NCBI GenBank assembly: GCA_030248225.1
Contig: JASANE010011637.1
Coordinates: forward strand, 16,243 to 80,242
Length of the DNA: 64,000 nucleotides
Direction: 5' to 3'
Origin: Trileptium ribeirensis
Lineage: Eukaryota > Nematoda > Enoplea > Enoplida > Thoracostomopsidae
Below the pieces are notes generated by a model. That model made no database searches. It was not told where the DNA came from and worked only from the letters and a program-made list of their open reading frames with translations. The position numbers and the translations under genes are program-made. Below are positions 46,904 through 58,036 of the stretch, piece by piece. Numbering within the stretch: the stretch's first letter is position 1; each line of letters begins with the position of its first letter.

Positions 46904-48322
46904 TTACATGCCAAGGTTATGTGCAATGCCGCGCAAGTATCGCAAGATGCTGGTATCTGTTGCATTATGTTCTTCAGTCCAAGCCAAAACTAGTTCACGT
47001 ATGTTTTTATCATTGGTAACGTATTGCGGTCGACGGGATGGCCCCGGATTGGCAGCTATATTTTCTTCTATGCGTTCGTCTACAGTCCGCTGTTCAGCTT
47101 TCAATGCATTGATGAATAACCATATAGAAGGATGATGAATTTCGATGGCGCTTGAAAACCGACGATGCCAGCCTTCAACACTGTTGTTTGTGCGTGGCAA
47201 GCCGTTTAATATGCGGTCGTGGCAGTTCCATACTGCAACATCGAATGTCGCAGGTCGTCGTACGTTCGCAACATAACGCCCCAGAAACGTTGACTCGAAG
47301 TAATCAGCAAGGTCGACCGCATGCAACGGAAAGTCTGTCATCACAGCATTAAACCCGTCAACCACTTTGGCAGTCGGTAAAGTTGCCAACGCCGTCAATG
47401 TCCGCAGTCGCAGCGCAAAGTCAGGATTTGTCGAGTACTCTACTTTATGCCCACATTCAACTATTTTCCGGTAAACGCACTGACCCAGATGAAACAAACA
47501 TCCGTGAATTTGAGCTGTTGGGAAAAACTGTTGAAACGCGTTCATTGCTGCCCTTTCGAAGTCGCATGTTATGGTTGTAGGACTGAATGCATAACGGAAA
47601 TTTTCCGCGAAAAGACCGTCCAACATTTCGGTGTACGTTCCCTGACCCTTGTTGGGCAGCAGCGCATAAGCCAAAGGTACGACAGTTTCACCCATCAAAG
47701 CATGAATCGTATACAGCTGCGCAAACAGCTGCGGGACTGTATCAAAGGTCCCATCAATGAACCAGTGCGGAGCTTTGGCCAGAAGTGAAAGATGCATTTT
47801 GGTGCAGAAAACTAATATGCGGTTCTGGTCGCTGCCGTTATCAAATTGCAAAAAATTGTCACCGTCGATAGTGGTCGAGTATTCCGCTGTAATAATTAGC
47901 TCGGAAATGTCGCGGGGGTTCGCTGGATATTGCAAACGTCGTTTTCGCTGAGCGATACGCTTAAGGCTGTTTATCTTTGGCAAACGTGGTACTGCGCCCA
48001 TGGGCACTGTACTACGGGCGCACTGCACAATTCTTGCGGTCTTTTCGCAAGTATCTGCCGCACTGTCCTTCACTTGATTCAGAGTCTTGATAACATATGA
48101 CCGGCTGGAGTCTGGCGGATGACAGTGAGGGACGGCAATAGGTAACACAAGAACGTCGTTTTTGGTGTGAAGGCGCCCTTTGCATTTTAGCGCCGATGAG
48201 CGCTTTTCGCATCGCCAATATTTTGTTTCGCCGTCCGTTGAAACTTTATCCAATGTGTAGCAATATCCTTCGTAGGCGAGCTTCTGGCCGTTCCGCTGTG
48301 ATTTCAAAAACTCCGGCTCCAT
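46904..48322 (-). CDS. FLYWCH zinc finger/MULE transposase
   Basis: A single open frame of 472 codons from ATG at 48322. The frame is open further upstream without another ATG, so this start is preferred; it opens MEPEFLKS. Residues about 8-70 form a FLYWCH-type finger (YCYTLDK, YWRCEK, KCKGRLH, PHCHPPD with Cys-Cys-His-His ligands). The MULE catalytic domain follows: WFIDGTFDT with the first Asp, TCDFERAA with the second Asp, IHGCLFHLGQ with the family Cys-x-x-His motif, and NNSVEGWHRRF with the acidic Glu. It would cut and paste the surrounding element in the nucleus. All catalytic residues are present and no stop or frameshift is seen. A domesticated host gene is possible, but the flanking inverted repeats and target duplication argue for an active-type transposon. 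Confidence 0.9.
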   Translation of the reverse strand: MEPEFLKSQRNGQKLAYEGYCYTLDKVSTDGETKYWRCEKRSSALKCKGRLHTKNDVLVLPIAVPHCHPPDSSRSYVIKTLNQVKDSAADTCEKTARIVQCARSTVPMGAVPRLPKINSLKRIAQRKRRLQYPANPRDISELIITAEYSTTIDGDNFLQFDNGSDQNRILVFCTKMHLSLLAKAPHWFIDGTFDTVPQLFAQLYTIHALMGETVVPLAYALLPNKGQGTYTEMLDGLFAENFRYAFSPTTITCDFERAAMNAFQQFFPTAQIHGCLFHLGQCVYRKIVECGHKVEYSTNPDFALRLRTLTALATLPTAKVVDGFNAVMTDFPLHAVDLADYFESTFLGRYVANVRRPATFDVAVWNCHDRILNGLPRTNNSVEGWHRRFSSAIEIHHPSIWLFINALKAEQRTVDERIEENIAANPGPSRRPQYVTNDKNIRELVLAWTEEHNATDTSILRYLRGIAHNLGM

Positions 48323-48360
48323 TATATGTAGTTCATAAAGTGTTGAAGTACTAAGAAACA

Positions 48361-48448
48361 AAGCGTAGAAAAACACTGTATCCGCTCAGCGCGTGGGAAA
48401 TTAAAAGCGTAGAAAAACACTGTATCCGCTCAGCGCGTGGGAAATTAA
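48361..48448 (-). repeat. 44-bp tandem duplication upstream of the transposase start
   Basis: Two adjacent identical 44-bp units (48361-48404 and 48405-48448), each containing tccgctcagcgcgtgggaa. They lie 39 bp upstream of the ATG, in the 5' leader or promoter of the transposase. Perfect identity implies a recent duplication. Confidence 0.95.
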
Positions 48449-48578
48449 CGAATGGGTTTTATAATTTATTCGCTTCTGAATATATTTTTAGCAATTAAGT
48501 TAATATTTATGCTCGCATATCTGTGCAATATTGATAATTTCTAATTTGCTATCGCTCAACCTATCGCCCAGCCAAGAG

Positions 48579-48894
48579 GTATTGGCCTGTTACACTGACT
48601 TAAAATTACGGTAAGCACTAATTAATTGGTCATACGACGAAAAAGGCCCAAACTATTATAATTGGTTCCGGTTACTAGAACAGCAGCGAATAATTATTAG
48701 CATTATTAACGATTAATGGGCAACGGGTTAATATACACTTCTGCATCTGCACTTATTGTAAAAAGCTGCAAAGGCCGACGAATTTCCAAGTGCCGTGAAG
48801 TATTCAAATGTTGCATTGCTATTAGTATTTTACAAGCTCAAGGATCTGCGACTTGTCGCGCGCCCAGTTGTCGCGCGCCCAGTTGACGTGATAC
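48579..48894. repeat. MULE right terminal inverted repeat
   Basis: 48579-48888 pairs with the left repeat. It is 15 bp longer because ttgtcgcgcgcccag is tandemly duplicated at 48853-48867 and 48868-48882. Confidence 0.9.
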
Positions 48895-48903
48895 CGTTGT
48901 TCA
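48895..48903. repeat. 9-bp target-site duplication, right (CGTTGTTCA)
   Basis: Exact match to 46343-46351, directly after the right end. Confidence 0.75.
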
Positions 48904-49919
48904 TGGTACGCGAGTCGTCACCAGACTATTAATGGACAACCAGAGAGAGCAAAACAAAAGTCTTGGCGATTTTGATTGCTTTTAAGTAATAAGCACATCA
49001 AAGCATTTGAACCGGCTATAGTTTTATTTTGGTGTCTAGTAATGCAGAACTATTGATATTTTTATTGCCAGTCTGTGCGTTGTGTTGGATATTGCTTCCC
49101 GTAAATAGCGTGATACTTTGTTACAAATATCGCTGATAATTATTTTCAAACTTGGAAACATTCAATTAGACGATATTTTGCTTATAAGTTAAATCTGTCT
49201 TTAACGAAACACCAATCGTTCTTGACAGTAAACCGTCTGTTTGGGATTTGAATGTCTAAAGGCCATTTTGATCTAAATTTCAAAGCATTTTTTGTACTTT
49301 TTATGCTTGAGCACGTGAACACCGTTCTGACTTTTCAAGGTTATTTCTTTACCCAGTAATCGACGAGATTTACTGCCTGAAAAAGTTTGAGCTCACGTTT
49401 TGTTTTCAATACTTGAAATTTCGCAATTTGCCTTTAAAAATAACCGTCAAATTTTGAAACTTAATACAGGGAAATTGAGTAATATAATAAGGAGAATATA
49501 GAGAATTAGATTCAGCGACAGGAAAAATCTTTAAGTTGTTAAAAATACGCAAGTCACTGTTCTTTGGGAAGTGTGCGGTAAGAGTAAAAGGCATGGAAAT
49601 CGATCACATAACGCGGACGCATTCGCAAAAGGCATTAAATCGTCGCTCAGTTTACCTGAAATGTTGGATGGTATTTGGTTTGATTTGAGCATGTCACATG
49701 TCATCGTCAGCCAGCACCGTTTATCACAAAAACACATACGACATGTGATTAGCTGTCAGATTTTTCACTTCCACTTTCACCGGCTGAAGTTTCCTTTGAA
49801 TTTGTTGTGAATCAAGACCCGTTGATATCAGTGAATAATTTCTGTGCCCAACGTTTCCTTACGCCACCGGTCAGCCGCGTTCAATTTTTGACTTCACTAA
49901 ACATAACAGTGTGTGGTAA
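48904..49919. other. Nothing recognised
   Basis: AT-rich with short frames only (for example 49571-49810), none resembling a known family. Confidence 0.5.
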
Positions 49920-50150
49920 TCGGGCACCGTGACATTTTGGTGATATGACCAAGTTACAGCATACATTGCTATGCCATTCCACATGTCGACGTCAATATTT
50001 GGTAATTTGTCAAAGCACAGTATACGCCGTATTCTTCTCCAGCTCCGATATTTGGAACATATTTAGTCATCTTACAGCAGTTTTAATTGGTACCAGACTT
50101 CACAGCCATACAGTATAACAAGGCTAACGCATGCTATGTACACCGCTTGG
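49920..50150 (-). pseudogene. LINE reverse-transcriptase C-terminal remnant
   Basis: The minus strand from 50150 reads QAVYIACVSLVILYGCEVWY, matching the thumb-proximal LYGCE.W block of non-LTR retrotransposons, followed within three codons by stops. Downstream RRIRRIL resembles the usual Arg/Leu stretch. Short, broken, no ends identified. Confidence 0.55.
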
Positions 50151-51127
50151 GTTTGTTATAGGGAGGGGCAATTGGCGCTGACCAATCATTGACTCCGCGT
50201 CACATCTAAGACACCTATTCCTTAAAATTTTCGTGCTAACCACTATAATTTTCCATTTCTAGAGATTTTCGCTAAATTTTTTGGCCACATTTCCAAAGTT
50301 TTGCTAAAAGTGTACGCGTGTCTTTGGCGCTGCAGGCGGGAGGAGAAATGGAATGCAAAGTTCAACATTAAAAATCTGCAACATTAATAATGAAAACAAG
50401 TCCTGTTAGGCCCGCTAACATTGGGTCAACCCTAGCATTTGCTGAAGGGTTGTTTGAGGATGTAATCGTGTTCCTGGAGATTTAATAGAACTTAGTCCTG
50501 CGAGCTCAATTCTATTGCATAGTGGTATCGCATAAGGGAAGACAAAATTTAGGACCAATCGACGGATTCCGCACAGACGTTATCCTTACTCTCCAACGGC
50601 CGCTGCAAACAATCAGGTGTCTTACGCCCACTGGAATTCCTTGGTAAAAAGCGCATAATATTCGCTGGTTGTCCAAGTATAATGTAGAACTGTTTGCCAG
50701 TGTAACAGTGTTCTGGGTTCTCCAAATTGGGGGCGGGTGGGGGCTACCTGGCATTTTTCGCTTCCTCCTGGTTCAGAACAGGTGTCCCCCAGTTCTTGCC
50801 CCCCTGGCAAAATTTTGCACTCCCCCAGTTTCCAAAATTTTTTGTTACCAATCGGTCCAAAGTACATAAAATTTGATCAAAATTTGTAGTAAAATTCCGT
50901 TCTGAAGCCAAAAATTTCGCAAATTTTGTCAAAGGTTGCTTCAAAATAGCTTTTTCTCTTCATTGAAACCATTTTGGCAGTGTTTCTAACACGTTTTTAG
51001 CCGTTCTCTTGAAGAAGCCCCGCTTTCAAAATCGGGCGTCCCCGGTTCGGAACCAGGGGCCCCCTGGTTCATGCCCCTCACTTAATTTTCAGCGAATGGA
51101 GAGTCCAGTGTATGAGTGTGTATATCT
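50151..51127. other. No gene; G/C-run rich segment 50690-51090
   Basis: 50690-51090 alternates long C- or G-runs (gggggcgggtggggg, cccccctgg, ccaggggccccctgg) with AT-rich DNA. Style is similar to 24890-25210 and 42150-42522, perhaps non-autonomous elements. Frames here are low complexity. Confidence 0.45.
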
Positions 51128-51480
51128 GTTTTATGCAGTAAAATGTTTATTTCGCCTTTTATTCCGTTCGACAACATCAAGAGGCAATCAAAGGGACATA
51201 GCAAAAAAGATCTGATGTCTGTTTTATGAAATAAAATATTTCACTTCTTATTCCACTCGACATCATCAAGAGGCAACGGAGAGTTCATAGCAAAAAGTTC
51301 TGGTATGTTTTATGAAGTAAAATATTTCACTTCTTATTCTGTTCCACAACATCAAGAAGCAATCGAAGGTGCTTAGCAATCAGCTTTGAAGTCTGGTTTA
51401 TGAAGTAAAATATTTGTGTCACCTCTTATTCCTTTCGACAACATGAAGAGGCAGTCGAAGTTACATGCCAAAAAGCTTTG
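51128..51480 (+). repeat. Tandem repeat of 86-93 bp, 4 copies
   Basis: gttttatgaagtaaaatatt and cttattcYgttcgacaacat recur, units starting at about 51128, 51221, 51307 and 51395. Copies differ by indels, so this is an older array than the 69-bp minisatellite. Confidence 0.85.
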
Positions 51481-52176
51481 TCGAAATATACTGTTTGTAA
51501 CAGGGAAGATTACTGTTTCGAATCACGGAAAAACGTAATTTTGACAGGGAAAAATGAAATTGGAAAGCTCTGCGAACCCTATAATTATATATATATATTT
51601 ACTGAAAAGTGTGTTGCACACACACTGCCAACCACACCCTAGCAAAAGTTACTCTGATCTATTGGGCACCATGTCATGGCTTTGGTGTTAAGCTAAAATC
51701 CATTCAGCGTTATCAGTATTTGTGTCGCAAGTGTTGAGCAGTAGGCACGCATTATTGAATTCGAGTGGAACGAGAATTTTCAATTTTGGCTCTGGAGGGG
51801 GCTTGAGGAGGTCATGTCTGTGTGTCTGTCTGTGTTCGCACCTGGATCTCGATAACGGTTGGGCGGTTTTTGATGCACGATAGCTCATTCGAACCGTCAT
51901 TGTCGATTTAGGTGTAGTGACGGAGCCGATTTTTTAAATTTTTTACCGTGAGAAAAGTTATGGGGCAAAATGACGTCATTTTGGCCCATTTTTCGGGCAC
52001 CCCCTCCAGTTTTTGCGAGTTTTCTCAATAAGTACACGAGGTATCCGCAAACTAATAGGCCTATTCCATGTAGCTTTACCAGGGCTTTCCAATGATATAT
52101 AACAAGTTTTTCAACTACTTCCCAATCTGGAGTCTATAAGCTTATAGTTGGCGCCAAATTTCATATTTGGTGAAAA
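51481..52176. other. Dispersed repeat sequence, non-coding
   Basis: 51780-51960 (tctgtgtgtctgtctgtgttcgc, agctcatt.gaa, gcgaagccgatt-like words) is a diverged relative of 56120-56290. It leads directly into the 173-bp repeats. Confidence 0.5.
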
Positions 52177-52650
52177 GTCGTGGGAAATGCACCTAAATTA
52201 GTGTTTTTGTTGCTTTTAGTGTTTTATATGGGGTTTTCTGGACAGATAAACTCACTACAAGTGTTAAAAATATTGTTGGGCAAATATTTTTTACACTTCT
52301 GGTTCATAGTTGGCATAAAAAATGGCGTTTTCGAAATTTTTGGTGAGAAGTCGTGGGAAAAGCACCTGAATGTGTGTTTATTGTTGGTTTTAGTGTCGGA
52401 TATGGAGTTTTCTGGGCCGACAAGCTCATTGCGAGTGTAAAAAATATTGTGTGGCAAATATTTTTCACACTTCTGGTTCATACTTGGCATAAAAATGACG
52501 TTTCCGGAATTTTTGGTGAGAAGTCGTGGGAAAAGCACCTAAATGTGTGTTTATTGTTGGTTTTAGTGTCGGACATGGGGTTTTCTGGGCCGACAAGCTC
52601 ATTGCGAGTGTCAAAAATATTGTGTGGCAAATATTTTTCACACTTCTGCT
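52177..52650 (+). repeat. 173-bp tandem repeat, almost 3 copies
   Basis: gtcgtgggaaa starts at 52177, 52350 and 52523, exactly 173 bp apart. Copies 2 and 3 are nearly identical and copy 1 more diverged. 173 is not a multiple of three, so similar peptides appear in different frames and are not a real protein. Confidence 0.9.
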
Positions 52651-53949
52651 TCGGGGGATTGTTCTCACCGCTCGAATTCTGGCTCGCAAGCGAGCTTCAC
52701 TAGTTATTTGGTTATCAAGAGCAAAGCAATGTCGTGTACACAGATGACTGAGAAATTAAATATGGGGGTGGTCTTCGAGCATGTGTTTGTGCTTTGAGTG
52801 TATTCGTGTTTTGTTGCTTGCATACTAGTACTGAAATACCAGTCGAAAATAGTTTATAAAGCTTTTTAGGTGCGATACTGAACATTGAATGTTTTTGAAT
52901 GAATACCTCTAAAAAGTGTAGGAATTGAAGTTCTTCAAGTTGAAATTTGGGCGCTGCGGATAAAATTTGACGAACAATACAGCAATATGTACAGTTTGTG
53001 TACTATAATAGTTGATACGTATTGTAGCAAGAGATTAGTCCTTGCACTGTTTTGCAATTATCGCAATTTTGTGCATGAGATTAGTCCTACACACTCAAAA
53101 TAGAGTTAAGATATTCTACCGGAGATGACAGTCAGCTAGTTTATCTTCTAAAAATTCATTTAGGACAACCCAGCGCAGTCTATTCAAAGGTCAGTGTTCT
53201 CGCATATCTGTCTTGTACTATTCCCCGCTAAGTGTTGGCCGCCCTTCCACAAGATCTATTAAAATTACGATCCAAATACGCGCACGAGCCCGCAATTATT
53301 GGATCAGTCGAAGAATTTCCCCCTACATACCGACTTAGGCTTAGTGTATGTCTCATATAAGGACCTTTTAGCTAAGGCTTAGGCTTAGTATATCGAGAGA
53401 TTAGTTATTGATGGGATTCTTCAACTGATCCCAATTATTCCTCGCCATAATCGTATTTGCATACAACAGTGTCTTGAATAATTGCCTTAACAAGCTTTAT
53501 TTCGGGTTTAACTGGGTGCATAGCTACAGGTCGTCGTGTATGAGTTAAAGAGCCCCCGATTTGCAAACAAACTTCTTTATCAGTTTGACACGCGGTATCA
53601 GGATTCGTACTGTTAGGTAATTTATTTCTTTGTGTTTGACTGTGTGTAAGGTTCGTTGCTAAGGCTACTGAAATCCGCTAGAGAGCTGTATGTAGTTATG
53701 GTACTATAATTATTGTTAAAATTTGATGTATATTTATATATAGACTAATTGAAGATGTATGCATTGTATGAAATTACATTCATTATCGGCTGCCTTTGTA
53801 TACAGTTATATATTAATTATAACTGTTATAGTTTCTGTTTGTTGGGTTCGGTACTTTTGTTGTATAAAGCTTAAGGCTGCCGCGGATCCAACGATATTGT
53901 TAAGGCATGTATTCAATTTAGTCTATATATTATGATATGTATAAGTTTA
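52651..53949. other. Nothing recognised apart from the 53325 repeat
   Basis: AT-rich, no frames of note. Confidence 0.5.
53325..53402 (+). repeat. Dispersed repeat with CTTAGG motifs, copy 2
   Basis: Partner of 11025-11110; shares tctcatataaggacctt and aggcttaggcttagtatatc. Confidence 0.7.
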
Positions 53950-54910
53950 TTGAGCGACGCGAAGCGTTTTTGTTTTCGTCAGAGGGGAAAATCGGCACCG
54001 TCTGTCCGTCGAAGTCCCCAATAACTACTGGGCCGGTTTTTATTTGTTTTTGTTTGAAAGGCGTAATATCCTTCAAGTGCATAGTTCATTGAGCGGAGCT
54101 CGGCGAAGCCGAGCGAAGCTTTTTTATTTTCTGTCTGGTAGTAAAAAGGTCGATGTCCGCCCGTTCGTTCGTTCGTTCGGTCCGACGAATCTCAAGAACC
54201 ACTGAACGGATTTTACTTTTTTTGTTTGAAAGCCTATCATGTCAGAGTGCGCACCTGATATTTGGGATTAAAAATTTTGAGTGGTTAATTAGTAATTAGC
54301 TAATTAGTTAATTTTATGCAGCTAAAATAGACAATTTTGCAATATTTATGTTATTTATTGAAATAGAATCGTTTCGATCAAACCATTATAGGGTTTTTTG
54401 GGTCGAAGAATCCAATTATAATATCTTTACCAATGATAAAGCCCTATGCCCTATGCAATGTAGTTACAAGAACATAAAATTGAGTACATTCGTAATGCCA
54501 CAGTCCAAGCTCCGCTCACAAATGTAGTTCCACTACCGACTAGTTAGTAATTAGCTAATTAGTTAAGCGCATTACCCTATGTTTAACATTTTGAAACAAA
54601 AATTACTTATATATTTTTTAATGAATAATTAGTGTGAATCTATTATTTTGTTGTGTTTACTACATCTCCCCGTGCTGATTATGAATCTGGAGTTTATTAG
54701 TATTGAAATATGTTAAAAACATGCTTACTAGTTAGTTAATTAGCTAATTACTAATTAATTGTTAGCTATTTTTTGGAAATTTTCAAAGTGCTCAGAAATT
54801 AAAATATGCACACGGGGGTTTTCTATGTCGCTGGTCACGAATGTGACATTTTTGAAGCTCTGAAACTTGGCCGTATATGCAAATTAGTTAATTTTATGAA
54901 AATTTTTAAA
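53950..54910 (+). repeat. Dispersed repeat with GCGAAGCG head and TAATTAG tracts, copy 2
   Basis: Same order of blocks as 34880-35480. The head occurs twice in a row here (53955 and 54088), the second with a (CGTT)n run at 54162-54180 and an inverted cggcgaagccg. The palindromic TAATTAGCTAATTAGTTAATT tracts occur at about 54290, 54540 and 54730. Confidence 0.7.
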
Positions 54911-55199
54911 TCATCCCAAAATTGCTGATCTTTGCGCTTGGTGATTTTGCTATGCGGTTAGATGGTTTTTAAAATCATCTTTGAGGTAAACTGGCAAAAA
55001 AACGGGTTTATAAAAGTTATAAAAGTTCCTAGCCAAATTTGGCTATACGTTTACCAGTCTTTCGCAGATCATTTCTTGTGACACATGCTTCGCATCGGAA
55101 AATTGCCACACAGAATCAGCTCATCAAGATCTACAACTTTTTATAGGATCACTCCCTGAGCTGCTGGCGGCCCGAATATGGCTCGTCGACCTTTCGTCA

Positions 55200-55875
55200 G
55201 AAATAGCTATTTTTCAAATTTCGGCATGTTGTTGCGTATTTTACATTACAACGAGTGTCTATTTGGTTATCGATATCTAAGTGGCAAAACCATCGCTGAA
55301 TACGATGGCTTTGCTGTTTATAGTTCAACTCGACTATATTATGCCTTTTCATAGATTTTGAAGGGTTTTACTGTCGACTAATCCGAGTTCCAAAATGTAG
55401 TGAGTTTTCATATTTTTGCTTATTTATTGCTTGCAGGGCATCAAGAGTGGTCTATATATAGGGTTTTCGGTACACTGAATGCGATTGTTAGGTTATCTAG
55501 ACCGCAGTAAGAATACGTCATACCTATTAAGATGTTTTCATTGCGTTTAGGGTCAATGAACCAGTTTGCTAAAATATATATTCTCTTCAGAATCTTGGTT
55601 GTGTATTGCGCAAAGGCTACGAAGAATGTTCTATGTATATATATGTTTTTCAATATTATAGTTTGGTTATCTAGAGACTAGCACGAATACTTTGTGGATT
55701 TTGAGTTGTTTTCAATGGTTTCAGAATCAACGAGGTTTTAAGGTTTTCAAAGGGTTTAGCATTACAGAAGTATTAGTTTAGCATGTATATCAAACACAAG
55801 GCCTGTTACAAGGTGATTTCACAAAATTAAGACTTGGTGAAACCACGCTTACTCCGTTTCATCTTCGCAACAAAA
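55200..55875 (+). repeat. Dispersed composite repeat, copy 1 of the 55k/58k family
   Basis: Shares with 58037-58680 the ordered blocks cgagtgtctatt, attatgccttttca, tcgacYaa, tgttctatgtata, gggttttcg, agcacgaatactt, ttgttttc, and an end near cactcgctccgtttcat or cgcttactccgtttcat. Internal blocks of about 100-130 bp are themselves repeated. Confidence 0.65.
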
Positions 55876-56004
55876 GGCATAAGCACATTATAGGAACTGA
55901 ATATTTTTATTCTTAGAAGCAGAATGATCAAATAGAAGGTCAGTTTTCTGTTCAGCAGCTGCTTAAGGCGAAACAACCAGGGGAAGGGCTTTTTTCAATC
56001 ACCG

Positions 56005-56750
56005 TTAACGGAATTCTGCCAATACATAACACAAAATTGGTGTAAATGTAAATCGGATATTAATTGTAAATTCTGCGTGAGTGAAACGAGCGATGCGACG
56101 AATTCTCACTGGCCTGAGTGGTAAATTTCGGCGGTGTTCGTTTCTTGGTTTTTTTGGGTGACACGCATAACCCAACTTCGGCTGGGCCGATTGACTAGCG
56201 CGACAGCTCATTTGAAAGCTTGACATCTCTTTTTGTGACCTTTAGCTAGGCGCGAAGCCGATTACAGCATTCCCCCCCGAAAAAATGAGCCATATGAGGT
56301 CGGGTCCCGAAGGGGCCCAAAAACCACGAAACTTACTGTAACTCGACAATCTGTGTCTCTGAGAGTCAAATGGGGCTCGGTTTGTAGAGTAAATAAGTCT
56401 CTATAAATCTGTTGTAGTGCTTTGTTATGATTTTCTCTTAGAATGCAGGATTTGGGTCAAAACGGGTTCAAAAATGGAGCCAGGAGACCCAAATACACGG
56501 AAATAGTAATATATCCTCAACCGATCGAGCTATATAAGTATATAGGTGTGTTTGGTCTCATTCTGTGAAGCAATTCATCTTTATGTAGCTGCAAATATTA
56601 CTGCTATTATCATTATTTACACTGTAAAGTTGAATCAAAAATGGTTTTTCAAGGAGCTCATGGGACCAAAATCCACGAAAACGGTAAAATCTCTGCAACC
56701 GCTCGAGCTATATAGGTGTTTTTGGTCTCATTCTTGAAAATTACGCGCCC
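56005..56750 (+). repeat. Non-coding dispersed repeat region
   Basis: Contains two copies of caaccgatcgagctatata...ggtctcattct (56518 and 56697), a 56120-56290 block related to 51780-51960, and a ggtcccgaaggggccc run. No protein signature. Confidence 0.5.
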
Positions 56751-57323
56751 AATAATCGGTATATATCTTCTGAACTATTCTAGCAACGAGGTTATTAGTC
56801 GGGGTCTTATATTGTAATTTAATGCTCAATATAGCTATGCATCTCTCTAAATTACATATTCAACACTCTGAAGTCACCGGCTTGGCGATAAGACAAGCTA
56901 CTAGTTTATATGATAAATGAAAACAATTACATATTCCGTTTTCTAGTCCTACAGTTATTTCAATTATATGTAAAATATTATCAATTATTATAAATTTTTC
57001 ATTTAGGTGGAAAATGTTGTTAGGCTGTGATAATGATATCCTTACAGGGTTTACCTTTAATCCATTGTTTAACTTGCTGAAGTTTAACTTAATTTTAATT
57101 TATTCACGGACCGACGTTGTATAATTAATTATATATATATAAATTAGAAAATATCTTACCTTCAATTCATTGTGTAATAAAGCCCATTAGTTATTTTGAA
57201 CGTTTTATTATAAAAATAGCCATTTAATTCCATTTAAAATCAACCGAACCTTTTTGTTCTCGTACATAGTATATACAGTGAAGCCAGAATATCGATACTT
57301 TTGCTACTTATCGTTTGCTTGAG

Positions 57324-57677
57324 ATCAACAATTCAAATTGGATCTTTGGAGCAGCGATTTTTTCCCGCTCGGGTCGGCAGGTGGAGGCACAACTGCGGCT
57401 GGCTCGATCGACGGCGAGCAAGACGGTGAAAATGAAGGCGGTACAGCCGCTGCGCCAAGCGATAAGGCTGCCAATGGTGCCACAAACGGTCTACTTAGCT
57501 TCCCCGGTGCTGGTTCGATTACCAATAAAGAAATGCTTATTTTGGATATGTTTGAAAGTTTACGCAACGGAGGCATGGAGCCAGACAAGATAAATTCCCT
57601 GCCGCGACAGAAGAATGTCGACGTCGAATTTAAAGATTTAAAATATGATTTGCCGTGTGGAAAGCGGGGAAACAAAG
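57324..57677 (+). CDS. ABCG1/4-like half-transporter, exon a
   Basis: The frame is open from 57323 to the splice donor. No in-frame ATG occurs before 57532, so an upstream exon joined at an acceptor near 57323 (ttgcttgag) is the likely start; the 5' boundary is inferred. It encodes a Gly/Ala/acidic low-complexity N-terminus, then a helix-like KEMLILDMFESLRNGG, then VDVEFKDLKYDLP, the block that precedes the nucleotide-binding domain in ABCG1/ABCG4-type transporters. The exon ends ...AACAAAG followed by GCAAGT, a GC donor, in phase 1. Only this donor gives correct continuation into exon b. GC content is higher than in the surrounding sequence. ABCG1-type proteins are membrane half-transporters for sterols or other lipids; the substrate here is unknown. 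Confidence 0.8.
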
Positions 57678-58036
57678 GCAAGTTTTTCGGGCTAGGCGAA
57701 TGTCCCCTAGAGGATCTAACCCCACGCCCCTTGGTCTGGTACGCCCTCCCACCGGCAGGTAGTCCACCCTCCAGACCGGCGCCCCTCCACGTCTCCTCCG
57801 AGTACCCAACTACCCCCACTCGTATGTCAAGCATGTATGACGAATACATGTATATTTACGATTTAGTATTTGATATGTATTCCGGCAATATGCTACTTCG
57901 ATTATGCGTTGTTCTAAGAATTACGTTACGTTTTTATTGAATTTTATTGAAACGGAGCGAGCGAAGTTTCCACTGAGGGCGCTAGGGGGAAAGATACCAC
58001 TGTGGGCCTAAATATGAATCGTCCACCCTTTGCCAG

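Larger units (their letters stand above)
46352..48894 (-). mobile_element. Mutator-like (MULE) DNA transposon, near intact
   Basis: A 2,543-bp element with long terminal inverted repeats, an uninterrupted transposase on the minus strand and a perfect 9-bp target duplication. The inverted repeats are nearly identical except for a 15-bp duplication and the outermost six or seven bases. This is the best preserved transposon in the window and the most likely to have moved recently. Confidence 0.85.

Noticed and set aside
46908..47951. Plus-strand frames opposite the MULE transposase
   Set aside because: Antisense shadows of the 472-codon minus-strand gene.
57325..57849. 174-codon minus-strand frame over ABCG exon a
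   Set aside because: Pro/Ser-rich shadow of the GC-rich exon; the plus-strand reading continues into Walker A in phase.
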